From: Phyllobacterium brassicacearum | GTDB taxonomy: Bacteria; Pseudomonadota; Alphaproteobacteria; Rhizobiales; Rhizobiaceae | DNA length: 64,000 nt | Direction: 5' to 3' | Assembly (NCBI RefSeq): GCF_003010955.1 | Contig: NZ_PGGO01000008.1 | Span: 62,001-126,000, forward strand | Shown here: piece after piece, positions 42,806 to 51,449 of the stretch | Numbering within the stretch: position 1 is the first letter of the stretch | How the letters are laid out: every line of letters begins with the position of its first letter | Translations under genes and position numbers: made by a program | Notes under the pieces: model-generated | The model's database searches: none | What the model saw: the letters and a program-made list of their open reading frames with translations, nothing else | What the model was told of the DNA's origin: nothing

Positions 42806-44061
42806 AGCAGGGATCGTTGTCTGATTATTTTGTCGGCGTGGGGGCCAAGGTTCTGAAAGGCACCGAAGTTGACCGCAAGGTTTCGCGCGGTCACGAGTTT
42901 CAGGGAGTAAGCGATTTCAGGGCCTTCCTAGGGTCGCCGGCGACAAAAACCGTTCTGCCCGTCAGCTACGTCTGGCTCAGTGACGAAGAGGTGCCCGAAC
43001 GAATCGACCTGACCGGAACCTGGTATGACAGCAGACAGAAGAAAGATCACCGTGACCCGGAGTACCGCCTGTACTACCCGAAGCAGGTGGAAAGTGTTGT
43101 CTACCGCGCCAAAGAGGGAGATACACTATTCCTCTGTCAACCAAAATCTGGCTCTCTACTCGCCTTGATGTGCGCGCACGGCAGCTCGATCGAACAGCAG
43201 CTTCTATGGCTGTTTGGCCTGCAGCTCACAGCCGATTTCGAGATCGTACAGCAAGACCTCCGTAAGACGACAGGGCGCGGCCTTGACTTTACATCCCGCT
43301 ATATCCTGGAGCTTATCGGCATTGAGGTTGTTTCGACCGCCGATCAGTGGCTGGATCGGCTTCTGAAAAAATTCGGTGAAAAGTTTCCAGGAACGCGCGA
43401 GTTCTCGACGTTTGCCCGGAACGCCGCCAGAGGCATCGACGCGCTTGCCGATCCCGACCTTGCGCTCGTTGAATGGATGGATCTGGAAGAGCGTCTCTTC
43501 ATGACACTCGAAAAGCATATTGTGAGCAGGAGGCTGGAACAGGGCTTTATGCTCGACGGCAAGGCTGACGTTGATGCATTCGTCGGATTTTCGCTCAGCG
43601 TACAGAATAGGAGGAAGTCTCGCGCCGGCTATGCGCTGGGAAATCACATCGAAGAGATTCTCCGGCTTCATGCCATCAGACACAAGCGCGAAGCCACTAC
43701 CGAAAAGCGGAATGGGCCAGATTTTCTGTTTCCGGATGAAGCAGCCTATCATGACCCTGAATGGCCAACCACCGACCTGATCATGCTCGGTGCAAAGACA
43801 ACCTGCAGGGATCGCTGGCGGCAGGTGCTTGCAGAAGCCGACCGGATTGAGATCAAACATCTTCTGACACTTGAGCCGGGTATTTCCGAGACGCAGACCG
43901 ATGAAATGCAGAAGGCCAGGTTGCAGCTTGTGCTGCCCGCCGCCATGCATGAGACATACAGGCCAAGGCAGCGGGAGTGGTTGATGAATGTCGGGAATTT
44001 TCTCTCACTTGTGAAAGAACGTCAGATGTCCGACTGGAACTCATGCCGGTCAAATCGGTAG
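42802..44061 (+). CDS. EcoRII-type restriction endonuclease
   Basis: 419 residues; EcoRII itself is about 404. The N-terminal effector domain has TGTWYDSRQKKDHRDPEYRL. The C-terminal catalytic domain has E284-E285, PDFLFP (D307), IMLGAKTTCRDRWRQVLAEA (K332) and LLTLEPGISETQTDEMQ, a near-textbook EcoRII PD-(D/E)xK fold. EcoRII cuts before CCWGG and needs extra copies of the site to be active. GTG start overlapping the vsr stop. It ends tail-to-tail with the HNH gene, overlapping by 12 nt. Confidence 0.93.
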   Translation: MKQGSLSDYFVGVGAKVLKGTEVDRKVSRGHEFQGVSDFRAFLGSPATKTVLPVSYVWLSDEEVPERIDLTGTWYDSRQKKDHRDPEYRLYYPKQVESVVYRAKEGDTLFLCQPKSGSLLALMCAHGSSIEQQLLWLFGLQLTADFEIVQQDLRKTTGRGLDFTSRYILELIGIEVVSTADQWLDRLLKKFGEKFPGTREFSTFARNAARGIDALADPDLALVEWMDLEERLFMTLEKHIVSRRLEQGFMLDGKADVDAFVGFSLSVQNRRKSRAGYALGNHIEEILRLHAIRHKREATTEKRNGPDFLFPDEAAYHDPEWPTTDLIMLGAKTTCRDRWRQVLAEADRIEIKHLLTLEPGISETQTDEMQKARLQLVLPAAMHETYRPRQREWLMNVGNFLSLVKERQMSDWNSCRSNR

Positions 44062-45051
44062 CAGCGCCTTTTTCGTTTGCTGAAATGCGGCCCATCGCAG
44101 GGCAAGCGCTTCGCGGGATGGCGCCGCTTTTCCTGAGACGAGCAGCTTTGTTCCAACATGCGAAGCGTAATCCGACCCCAGTAGCCCGTCTGCAGTTTCA
44201 ACTTCGAACGTCTCCGGACTTATGCCCAGGAGATCGAGATCGTAGAGCGTGTGCAGGTCGGCTCGCAGCAGAAGACCGTTGGCCGGATGGTTGTCTTCAG
44301 GTCCACGATACGGCCAGATATGGGCCGCTTCGACCACGGGCATCAGCGTACACGCGCTGATCATGCACTGGGCGCCATATCGTCTGATAAGATCAGTTTT
44401 GAATTTGCTTTGGCCGTTGCGCGCCCGAATCGCGCGGAGAATCGCTTCGCGTCGGTCACCCGAAGAGGGTTGATAGGCTTCTTCGTCGACCTCCGGTGGA
44501 AGGTTGTCGAGATTCCACCCCTGGAAAAATCCCTCGAAAAGGCCTCCTGCAGACGCGGACATGGCCGCGACGAGAGGCGCAATTTTTGAGGCATCGATTT
44601 CTTCGATCGATTTCTGGGTGCTGGGGCGCAGGACAGCCTTGCGGAGGGTAGTCGCGTCTATGCCACTGACCCCCACAAAGCTTCCTCCAAAGTCCGCTGC
44701 ATACTTCATCACAGAAACAGTTTCGCTGACGGGCTGGTCAAAGACATGCGCATCTCCGCAGCGATAGCGGGGGAGCATTGTGCGGCGATCCTTGATGGCG
44801 GTGCTGCCGCACGCGGGACAGCGAAACCGCTGCTTATGGCCCGGGCCGGAGCGAACATCCGCCACAATGCCGATACCCAGCATGCCGCGTCCGTCCCGGA
44901 GCACGGCGATGTCGCCTGGGTGGACATGCCGGCTATTCCCGACAGCGCTGTCATATTCGTAGATCCTTCCTGGCTGATCGTTATAGCCCGCATTTCCTGC
45001 GTACTGCCAGCGTCCCGTAATCGCCAGAAACGTCCATGCTTTCTTTTTCAT
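44050..45051 (-). CDS. HNH endonuclease with EVE/PUA-like reader and zinc ribbon
   Basis: 333 residues. The N-terminal part (WTFLAITGRWQYAGNAG, then PGDIAVLRDGRGMLGIGIV) resembles an EVE/PUA-type modified-base reader. A zinc ribbon with CPAC (78-81) follows. The C-terminal HNH_2 domain has C229/C234, AAHIWPY (H244), NGLLLRADLHTLYDLDLL (N258, H267). Modified-DNA readers joined to HNH cut DNA bearing phage modifications (type IV restriction). It lies opposite to the others, with AAGGGGC before its ATG. Confidence 0.82.
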   Translation of the reverse strand: MKKKAWTFLAITGRWQYAGNAGYNDQPGRIYEYDSAVGNSRHVHPGDIAVLRDGRGMLGIGIVADVRSGPGHKQRFRCPACGSTAIKDRRTMLPRYRCGDAHVFDQPVSETVSVMKYAADFGGSFVGVSGIDATTLRKAVLRPSTQKSIEEIDASKIAPLVAAMSASAGGLFEGFFQGWNLDNLPPEVDEEAYQPSSGDRREAILRAIRARNGQSKFKTDLIRRYGAQCMISACTLMPVVEAAHIWPYRGPEDNHPANGLLLRADLHTLYDLDLLGISPETFEVETADGLLGSDYASHVGTKLLVSGKAAPSREALALRWAAFQQTKKALLPI

Positions 45052-45156
45052 GCTGCCCCTTACATTCGTACATATCGCGTACATTTCTGAAATGTATTGA
45101 CATTAAGCTGTAAATAATCCATATACAAATTCATAATGTGATGCTGCAGGTACCGA

Positions 45157-45384
45157 ATGCGTGATAAGAGAAAGAAATTCGTTGAGCTTGCAGAGGCCCG
45201 GGTAAACCGAGCAATCAAAGACGTCAGGCTGATCGGCAATCTAGCGAACAAGAATTCCTATGATTACACCGATGATGATGCGCGGAAAATATTCAGGGCG
45301 CTGCAGAAGGAAATAGAAGCTGCAAAGGCACGCTTCATGGGTGATGCAGGCGGCAGGGACAGCGATTTCAGGCTGGAGGACTGA
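45157..45384 (+). CDS. Small helical protein of the GHKL operon, 75 aa
   Basis: Reads MRDKRKKFVELAEARVNRAI then KDVRLIGNLANKNSYDYTDD and DARKIFRALQKEIEAAKARF. Small proteins with this pattern appear to precede GHKL/Z1-type defence ATPases in other genomes, from memory. The stop overlaps the GHKL start by one base (TGATG). It may be an assembly partner or regulator. Confidence 0.7.
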   Translation: MRDKRKKFVELAEARVNRAIKDVRLIGNLANKNSYDYTDDDARKIFRALQKEIEAAKARFMGDAGGRDSDFRLED

Positions 45385-47306
45385 TGGCACATTCGGATAT
45401 CAGGCTCCAGTTCCTGAGCAACGAAAGCGAAGAGGATGAAGGCATTAGTCACGCTGGCATTGAAAACTACCGTGCCAAGCCCTATGCCGGAGCGGCACGC
45501 GAACTCGGGCAGAACAGCCGCGATGTTGCGGTTTCTCTGCCGGTTCGCCTGACCTTTGACCTGCTTGAGATCCCCCTCGAGCAGATTCCAGACGGTCAGC
45601 GGCTGGCTGGCACCGTGGACCTCTGCCTCGCCGAGGCGAACCTGGATAACCGGGAGAAGGAAAGGGCGTTCTTTAACCACGCCCGGACGCTTCTCTCCGC
45701 TGGCACCATAAAGGTTCTGCGCATTTCCGATTTCAATACGAGCGGAGCACGCGGACCTGCCGCCCAAAAGGGAACGCCCTTCTATTCCCTGACGCGCGCA
45801 AATGGTGTGAGCACCAAGGAGCGGGAGGATTCAGGCGGCTCATTCGGCATCGGCAAGAACGCCGCGTTCGCTATCTCTGATCTGCGCACTGTATTTTATT
45901 CCACGGTCTATGGCGATGAGGGTGCGGAGAAGTTTCTCGCCCTTGGCAAGTCCATCTTGGTTTCCCATCACGATGAAGACGGGCGTCCCCTACGCCAGAT
46001 CGGCTACTGGGCGCTTCCGCACTTCCGCGCAGTGGAGGACTCTTCCAATCTTCCACAGTGGCTACGCCGCGAAGAAAGGGGCACCAGTGTTTTCGTAATA
46101 GGATTCCGCGAAGAGCCCGACTGGCAACACCGCATTGCTAGCACACTCATTGAAAGCTTTTTTCCGGCCATTCACGAGGGACAGATGGAGTTCGCCGTCG
46201 ATAAAGGCAAAATCTTCATCGGCCGCGAAACCCTGTCGCCACTGTTCCTAGCCCAAGAGATGCTGCAGGCCGCCGAGGCCAATGGCCATCGGGCGGAATT
46301 CGAGATTGCACAACAGCATTACCGCTGTCTCATATCTCCTGATGCAAAGAACCACGATGTCTCCATCCCGTCACTTGGGCGCGTACGCATCAGGGTGCTC
46401 GTTGAGAAGGGCCTGCCAAAGAAAATCTGCATTACACGCAACGGCCTCGTGATCACCGATAGCCTTAAGAACTTTGGTCTGCCGTTTGCGCGGTTTCCGC
46501 TTTACCAGGATTTCGTCGCGGTCATCACGCCCCTTGACAAGGAGGGAAGCGCTTTCATCAAGAAGCTGGAAGACCCAAAACACGAGGAGCTTTCACCCGA
46601 AGGACTCCCCGATGAAGTATCTCGCGAGAACGCAAAGCGCATTATCAAAAGGCTCGGCTTCGAAATTAAGAAAGCGATCGAGGCCGAAAGTTTCATCCAG
46701 TATGGCACAGAGGTTGCTGCAGAAGAAATGCGAGACTACTTCGCGGCAGAATCAGAGCCCAATCGGGAAAACCGCACGTCACCTGACGACGATCCGGAAA
46801 CCATCCGGTACAAAATTGAACCTCGCAGAACAAGACAGCGCCCGCGCGCCATCATCGATGGTGATGAGGCAGTCACTGATCAGGAGGCGGAGCAGGGGAA
46901 TGGTGGTGGACGAACGCCAGGCCCAGGACCAGGACCAGGACCAGGACCAGGGCCGCAGCCCGGGCCGGAGCCCAATTGGCCCGGTGGGCAATGCCCAGTT
47001 CGGCCGGTGCGCCTTCAGGATGTCCGCAATCTCATCCCACGGGGCGGGGCGCCGAACATGCGAAGCATCTATTTGACCCCCGACGCCGGTGGTGTTCTGA
47101 CGTTGCGGCTCGAAGCGGTAGGTGTGAGCTACAACGAGCCACTGACCATTGTCTCGGCCCCAGGGGCGACAGTTGCCCGGGGCGAAGTCTCATTCTCAGT
47201 TGAGGCAGGCAGGCGCAGCCGCATCGATGTCGCTCTGTCGGAAGCATACGATGGTCCGGTTGAAATTCGCGCGTCACTGACTGCGGCCCCGGAGGCAATG
47301 GCATGA
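45384..47306 (+). CDS. MutL/MORC-like GHKL ATPase of a defence operon
   Basis: 640 residues. GHKL motifs: E40-x3-N44 in AARELGQNSRDV, the second motif ISDFNTSGARG (D116, N118, G121) and the glycine loop SGGSFGIGKNA (150-160). The middle has the S5-like region expected after the ATPase. From about 511 to 530 a Pro-Gly linker occurs, then a beta-rich C-terminal domain. Prokaryotic MORC/MutL-like GHKL proteins are known in restriction-modification clusters and are thought to clamp DNA in an ATP-driven way. Confidence 0.85.
   Translation: MAHSDIRLQFLSNESEEDEGISHAGIENYRAKPYAGAARELGQNSRDVAVSLPVRLTFDLLEIPLEQIPDGQRLAGTVDLCLAEANLDNREKERAFFNHARTLLSAGTIKVLRISDFNTSGARGPAAQKGTPFYSLTRANGVSTKEREDSGGSFGIGKNAAFAISDLRTVFYSTVYGDEGAEKFLALGKSILVSHHDEDGRPLRQIGYWALPHFRAVEDSSNLPQWLRREERGTSVFVIGFREEPDWQHRIASTLIESFFPAIHEGQMEFAVDKGKIFIGRETLSPLFLAQEMLQAAEANGHRAEFEIAQQHYRCLISPDAKNHDVSIPSLGRVRIRVLVEKGLPKKICITRNGLVITDSLKNFGLPFARFPLYQDFVAVITPLDKEGSAFIKKLEDPKHEELSPEGLPDEVSRENAKRIIKRLGFEIKKAIEAESFIQYGTEVAAEEMRDYFAAESEPNRENRTSPDDDPETIRYKIEPRRTRQRPRAIIDGDEAVTDQEAEQGNGGGRTPGPGPGPGPGPGPQPGPEPNWPGGQCPVRPVRLQDVRNLIPRGGAPNMRSIYLTPDAGGVLTLRLEAVGVSYNEPLTIVSAPGATVARGEVSFSVEAGRRSRIDVALSEAYDGPVEIRASLTAAPEAMA
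46917..46951 (+). repeat. Hexanucleotide repeat holding six CCAGG sites
   Basis: Six CCAGG sequences start at 46917, 46923, 46929, 46935, 46941 and 46947, exactly every 6 bp. They encode the Pro-Gly linker of the GHKL ATPase. Each is a CCWGG site, the predicted target of the neighbouring methylase and nuclease. Confidence 0.9.
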
Positions 47307-48139
47307 AGGTTGACGAACGCACGCGTTTCCCCCACCCGGTTCTCAGTGAGGACACCGGCGACTATCTTTCCGGCGAATTCCGTCTCGAGGTGACGGATGT
47401 CACGGAAAACGTCAGTGACCAGGTCATACTCGACTATACCGCCAGTCTGACTGAGGAAGGTCTACTTGGAAGAGTCGCTGACGGCAGTGCCGCAGTCGGC
47501 ATATTTGTCACTTGCCTGGACACGTATTTTAATCGTGTCGTGCCACTTGGACTGTCCGGTGGCAGGTTTTCGTTTGATCCCGGTGTCCTTGTCGGCCGTG
47601 TCGAAATCCGACCGTTGATCTGGGCGCGAACACCGATCCCTGCCTTAACCATAGAAAACTGCCACCCGGAGTTTGGCGAAGGCGCGATTTCCCTCGATAC
47701 AGGCGCTGTTCTGGCTTTCGGAGACTTGCAGGTCCTAAATATCGGCCGCGAAAAGCTTGCCCAGATGGACACGATCTTTTCTATCGTGCGCGACGATAGG
47801 CTGCCACCGGATCGGCTGTCTGTCAATCTTGATGCCGAGCGTATCCAAGTGCTCGTGGCCGCCAATGTGCACCAGGACCTGAACGTCTTGCGCGAGAAGG
47901 CTTTTGGCCCGCCCATTGTGCTGAATGGTGTGTTTCTTCCGGCCGTCATGCAGGTTCTTGACACGCTGCGGTGGGGGACCAGCGAGTATGAAGGGCGTCG
48001 CTGGCATCGTGTATTTACGGCGAAATGTGACCATCTTGGCATTGATACCACCAACCCTGATCTGTGGACCGACGCTCAGCGCCTTCTGCTTGACCCGTTC
48101 TCCGCCGTCAGAAAAGAACGAATGTTTTTCGAGGGATGA
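47303..48139 (+). CDS. GHKL operon partner protein, 278 aa
   Basis: A beta-rich N-terminal half (GEFRLEVTDVTENVSDQVIL, GRFSFDPGVLVGRVEIRPLI) and a mixed C-terminal half (DTIFSIVRDDRLPPDRLSVN, then VMQVLDTLRWGTSEYEGRRW). ATGA overlap with the ATPase stop. No family name is recognised, but it is conserved in arrangement with the GHKL gene here and with the next one. Confidence 0.75.
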   Translation: MKVDERTRFPHPVLSEDTGDYLSGEFRLEVTDVTENVSDQVILDYTASLTEEGLLGRVADGSAAVGIFVTCLDTYFNRVVPLGLSGGRFSFDPGVLVGRVEIRPLIWARTPIPALTIENCHPEFGEGAISLDTGAVLAFGDLQVLNIGREKLAQMDTIFSIVRDDRLPPDRLSVNLDAERIQVLVAANVHQDLNVLREKAFGPPIVLNGVFLPAVMQVLDTLRWGTSEYEGRRWHRVFTAKCDHLGIDTTNPDLWTDAQRLLLDPFSAVRKERMFFEG

Positions 48140-48895
48140 ATGGCGCGCTTGACATACCTTTCCGTCCGCACCATTGAAACGTTGCGCGACAACATCGTGG
48201 GCAATCTTGACCGCTACACAACCACTGATTTCAGTGACCTGATGAGCGAGGGCGAATGGTCCATCGAGCTTGGTCTCGATGTCGATCTTGCCCCCCTTGC
48301 CGACCTTGATCCTGCCCGGACCGAAATCGAAAACTCGAAACTAGTGTGGCGTGTACTTGGCAACCTGAAGCCCAGTCTGGCCTACGAAGAAGGCATCTGG
48401 GCGAGACTGGCGCATGTCGAGTGCCTCAAATATGCCCGTCAGCGGTGGCTGGCCGGCATAACCGATCCCGCCGATCTCGAACAGAACATTGGCATCCACT
48501 TCTTTGCCCGCACCCTTAACATGCGCCGCGACGACAACGCCATCTCGCGGCTCTGGTACAACGGCCATATTGCGAAGCAGACCATTCCTGATGACCAGCT
48601 CCCGGCATTGGACGTGATGCTGCGCCGCGCGGATAGCCGTCTGACCTTGCTCGAACGCTCCCTTACCGGCAGTCGTCCAGCTCTTGCCTCAGGAGTTGTC
48701 CGTGCCGCCAACCACTTTCCCTGGATCAATGCAAGCCAGGGCAACTTCCGCAGATTCATGAAAACCGTAAATCTGCTCGGCGGAGGTAAGGTCTTTGAGG
48801 CAATGACGCCCGAAGACATTCATGACTTTATGGCGGTCTGCGCCACTCGAGCGGGAATGCCGGAGGAGACCAATGGACCCGCTTCGGTCGCATGA
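48140..48895 (+). CDS. DUF6339-type protein, last gene of the GHKL operon
   Basis: 251 residues, all-helical: LTYLSVRTIETLRDNIVGNL at the start, then AYEEGIWARLAHVECLKYAR, FFARTLNMRRDDNAISRLWY and a helical end. This matches the DUF6339 pattern of defence-associated proteins. It follows directly on the previous stop. Probably a structural partner of the GHKL complex. Confidence 0.75.
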   Translation: MARLTYLSVRTIETLRDNIVGNLDRYTTTDFSDLMSEGEWSIELGLDVDLAPLADLDPARTEIENSKLVWRVLGNLKPSLAYEEGIWARLAHVECLKYARQRWLAGITDPADLEQNIGIHFFARTLNMRRDDNAISRLWYNGHIAKQTIPDDQLPALDVMLRRADSRLTLLERSLTGSRPALASGVVRAANHFPWINASQGNFRRFMKTVNLLGGGKVFEAMTPEDIHDFMAVCATRAGMPEETNGPASVA

Positions 48896-49019
48896 CTCTT
48901 CCGCAATTTCAGCACTGTTAAGGCTTTCCGAGTGCAGGACAGGCGATGAGAATGTTAATCTGAGTGAAAACATGGTCGCTGACTCTGCAATGCAGGACCT
49001 TTCTATTGGGAGGGATAAT

Positions 49020-50033
49020 ATGAAAGGTCAGTGGCAGGGGCCGTTCACGGGTTATTCCACGGGTGAATTGACGATCGAGATCGACGAATACGATCATGCG
49101 TTCGCAGGCCTGTGTTTTTGAGAATGGCAACAATCGCTGTATTTACGTACTCCAGTTCAGGACAACTGATAAACGAACGAGCCAACAGCTTTGGCTGCCG
49201 ATACAGTTCCAGCGTATCTCAGATACCACTGAAGTCACCCAGGCCGAACTCAACCAGGCCTTTCCCAACGTTAACTTCCCAGACCGCGCTAACATTGTAC
49301 TCAAGCTCACCAACAAAGGGCTTCGCGTTACCGCGAACACTTACCAGGGTACACAACAGATCGGGGTTATCCGAGCACTTCTAAGAAGCGGGTCAGCAGA
49401 CAAGAGGAGTAAAATTGCTGCTGACAAGAAAGTAAGGACATGGGACAAATTTAAGCTCATGGTAGGGAGACTGCCTCCAGACAGGTATATATTCAGAGGC
49501 CAGCCAGTTTGTAATCGACTTCGCACTTCGTTTCATAGAACGAGTCGTCGAGATTTGAACCAATTTCTAAGCATCGATATTCCACAACTGCACGCCATAG
49601 TTACATCGAAAACAAATCACTATTTTGACTTAAGGGACAACATTCAGAACGCAGCATTTTGGAACTTGCTGCAGCATCATGGCTATCCAACGCCCCTGAT
49701 CGCACCGAATGGCTTAAAGATTTCCAGCAGCTATATTCTGTCGTTAACGTAAGGCCGCATTTCTCGATCTTGAATCCAATTGCCGTTGAAAACCCTCGCG
49801 CTCTTCCGCAGCAGGCCATATGCTCGATCACTACCGTTGATGATGTTGAAGACTATTTGGAGCGCTGCGGTCAGATCGCGAACAAGATCTATCTAACAGC
49901 ATTTGAGCTGCCGTATGCAGATCGCGCCGCGGTTTTGGCAGAACTTAGGCTAATGGGCGTTGCTGCTGGCTCATTGTTCCCGGGTATCGATGGTGCATGC
50001 GAGGAAATGCGTTTGAAGAACTTTCGTCCGTGA
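49020..50033 (+). pseudogene. FRG-domain protein, broken by two lesions
   Basis: A very good site (GGGAGGGATAAT) precedes the ATG at 49020. The frame reads MKGQWQGPFTGYSTGELTIE and shifts near 49117 (extra base in the TGTGTTTTTG run). It continues through the FRG domain (PPDRYIFRGQPVCNRLRTS, FWNLLQHHGYPTPL) and breaks again near 49695 with an apparent deletion of the LDWT-type part. A last frame runs from DRTEWLKDFQ to LKNFRP. FRG proteins are suspected toxic effectors; this one is dead. Confidence 0.75.
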
Positions 50034-50050
50034 CAGGAATTCAACCTGAA

Positions 50051-50194
50051 TGAAAATAATCCTTTGTTTAGGAACAAAATCAGTATATACGCGCAGATGG
50101 ATAATTTGATGTTCAGTGCGGACCTAGGGACAGGGAATACTCGCCGGTCAAAGGAGCTCCAATCAACAGCTTGCGGCAGATCGAGGTTTATGAC
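50051..50194 (+). repeat. Dispersed repeat A, copy 1
   Basis: The first 102 bp (from TGAAAATAATCC to CCGGTCAAA) match 52546-52647 with about 3 mismatches. Similarity returns in a short stretch to 50194. The 3' part contains GCGGACCTAGGGACAGGGAA. The sequence around it (50034-50462) holds no gene. Confidence 0.8.
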
Positions 50195-50462
50195 GGCGCA
50201 TGACCATCAGTGGCCCATCGCGTCCTCACAAAATGCGAACTCAGTCTCCTGTCCCGAGTATATCTATAAAATATTTCCAATCAGTTCATACGAGTGAGTT
50301 AAAGGACACGTAAGGGTTTCCCACTCCATCACCCACAAACACCCGGTCTCGCAACAATTAAGGACGTGCGAGATCGAACGCTGAAACCATCTGACTCCTT
50401 GCCGTCGATTGCGGCGCGGATCGATTAAGCGCAAACTGGCCAGGCAAATAGGGAGGCTTACT

Positions 50463-50879
50463 ATGACTGATCGAAGCGAACTCGAAAGCACCGTCCAGAC
50501 AATCTATAAGGCTCGCCAGGATAATGACATTGATGCTTTGATGGCGTTTTTTGATCCCGCCTGCAGCTTTCGCATCGTCGGGAGCGATCGGTTAGGGTCA
50601 ATGACACAGACAGTGGATGATTCAGAATCCCTGCGCATCGCTATGACAAGCTTTATGAACAAGTGGGATTTCTCCAAGCTCAAAACCACCAGCCTTCATG
50701 TTGACGGCGACACTGTGTTTGCTCATCGTTCCGGGCAAGTCCGTTTTATCCCGTCAGACGTGTGGAACAATACCGAGTTCATAGACAAGTTCACCTTCAA
50801 GGACGGACTGGTGGTCGATCTGGCGGAGTTCATCGATACGTTGCAAGTGGCGGAAACGATGGGCCTGGTCAAATCTTGA
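50463..50879 (+). CDS. NTF2/SnoaL-like small protein, 138 aa
   Basis: An alpha-beta cone protein: STVQTIYKARQDNDIDALMA then FFDPACSFRIVG and a DNTEFIDKFTFKDGLVVDL-like end typical of the SnoaL/NTF2 fold. GGGAGG precedes the ATG at 50463; a longer frame upstream is not supported. Possible small-molecule enzyme or binding protein. Metabolic cargo with no visible partner. Confidence 0.78.
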   Translation: MTDRSELESTVQTIYKARQDNDIDALMAFFDPACSFRIVGSDRLGSMTQTVDDSESLRIAMTSFMNKWDFSKLKTTSLHVDGDTVFAHRSGQVRFIPSDVWNNTEFIDKFTFKDGLVVDLAEFIDTLQVAETMGLVKS

Positions 50880-51077
50880 CGGCGTAGCAATATTCGCTCG
50901 GATCGCGAAATGGCCCACACGACTTCCCGCCATGGATACCTATTCATCAAATTGGAGCAGTCTGGTAGCGCGCTTCACCCAGAAGCTGCCGCGGCTACCG
51001 AGCGAGTATTAACGATCACGCAGAGGAGAAAGGCGGCCCACCGCAAGTTCGCGGTACATCCTAAGTCGGGGCGTGAC

Positions 51078-51449
51078 CTATCTGATGACCAGGCCAAAGA
51101 CTGGCCCAATGCTAGTTCCAACAATGCAAAGCGAGCGAAGTCGAGTTATCGGCCCGGGACCAACGATGACCCCATTTGCGAGAGCGCAAAGGTTTCCATA
51201 TCCCGGTTGAAGTTGGGGAGTGGGTTGCTCAGAAGGAGAGTGTCGTCGGGATAATGTAGGCGCACCGGACTTGGGGGCGTTCCATCTTTGATTATTTGAA
51301 TTTGGCTCCGCACGGTAAATATCGGAGGGGAATAGCACGGCAGGACAACCTGGGCCGGGGCAATCAAAGCCCGCTGCACGGCCTTCTGAGGCAAGGCACA
51401 GAGCAGCTGCAACGTAGATCCATCTTGACCGCTGCCGCTTCGAATTCAT
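51078..51449 (-). CDS. Putative secreted protein coupled to a membrane protein, 123 aa
   Basis: Begins MNSKRQRSRWIYVAAALCLA with a signal-peptide-like stretch ending at SEGRAAG. A Cys/Pro-rich part (FDCPGPGCPAVLFPSD) and a low-complexity polar tail follow. The ATG overlaps the stop of the upstream membrane gene (ATGA). The C-terminal part may be non-conserved. Function unknown. Confidence 0.5.
   Translation of the reverse strand: MNSKRQRSRWIYVAAALCLASEGRAAGFDCPGPGCPAVLFPSDIYRAEPNSNNQRWNAPKSGAPTLSRRHSPSEQPTPQLQPGYGNLCALANGVIVGPGPITRLRSLCIVGTSIGPVFGLVIR

Noticed and set aside
32391-50033. CRISPR, CBASS, retron or Argonaute components in the island
   Set aside because: No repeat-spacer array, cyclase, reverse transcriptase or PIWI-type motifs were seen when reading the genes.
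50910-51254. Plus-strand 114-codon frame
   Set aside because: No ribosome site, low-complexity basic product and overlap with the better-supported minus-strand secreted protein.
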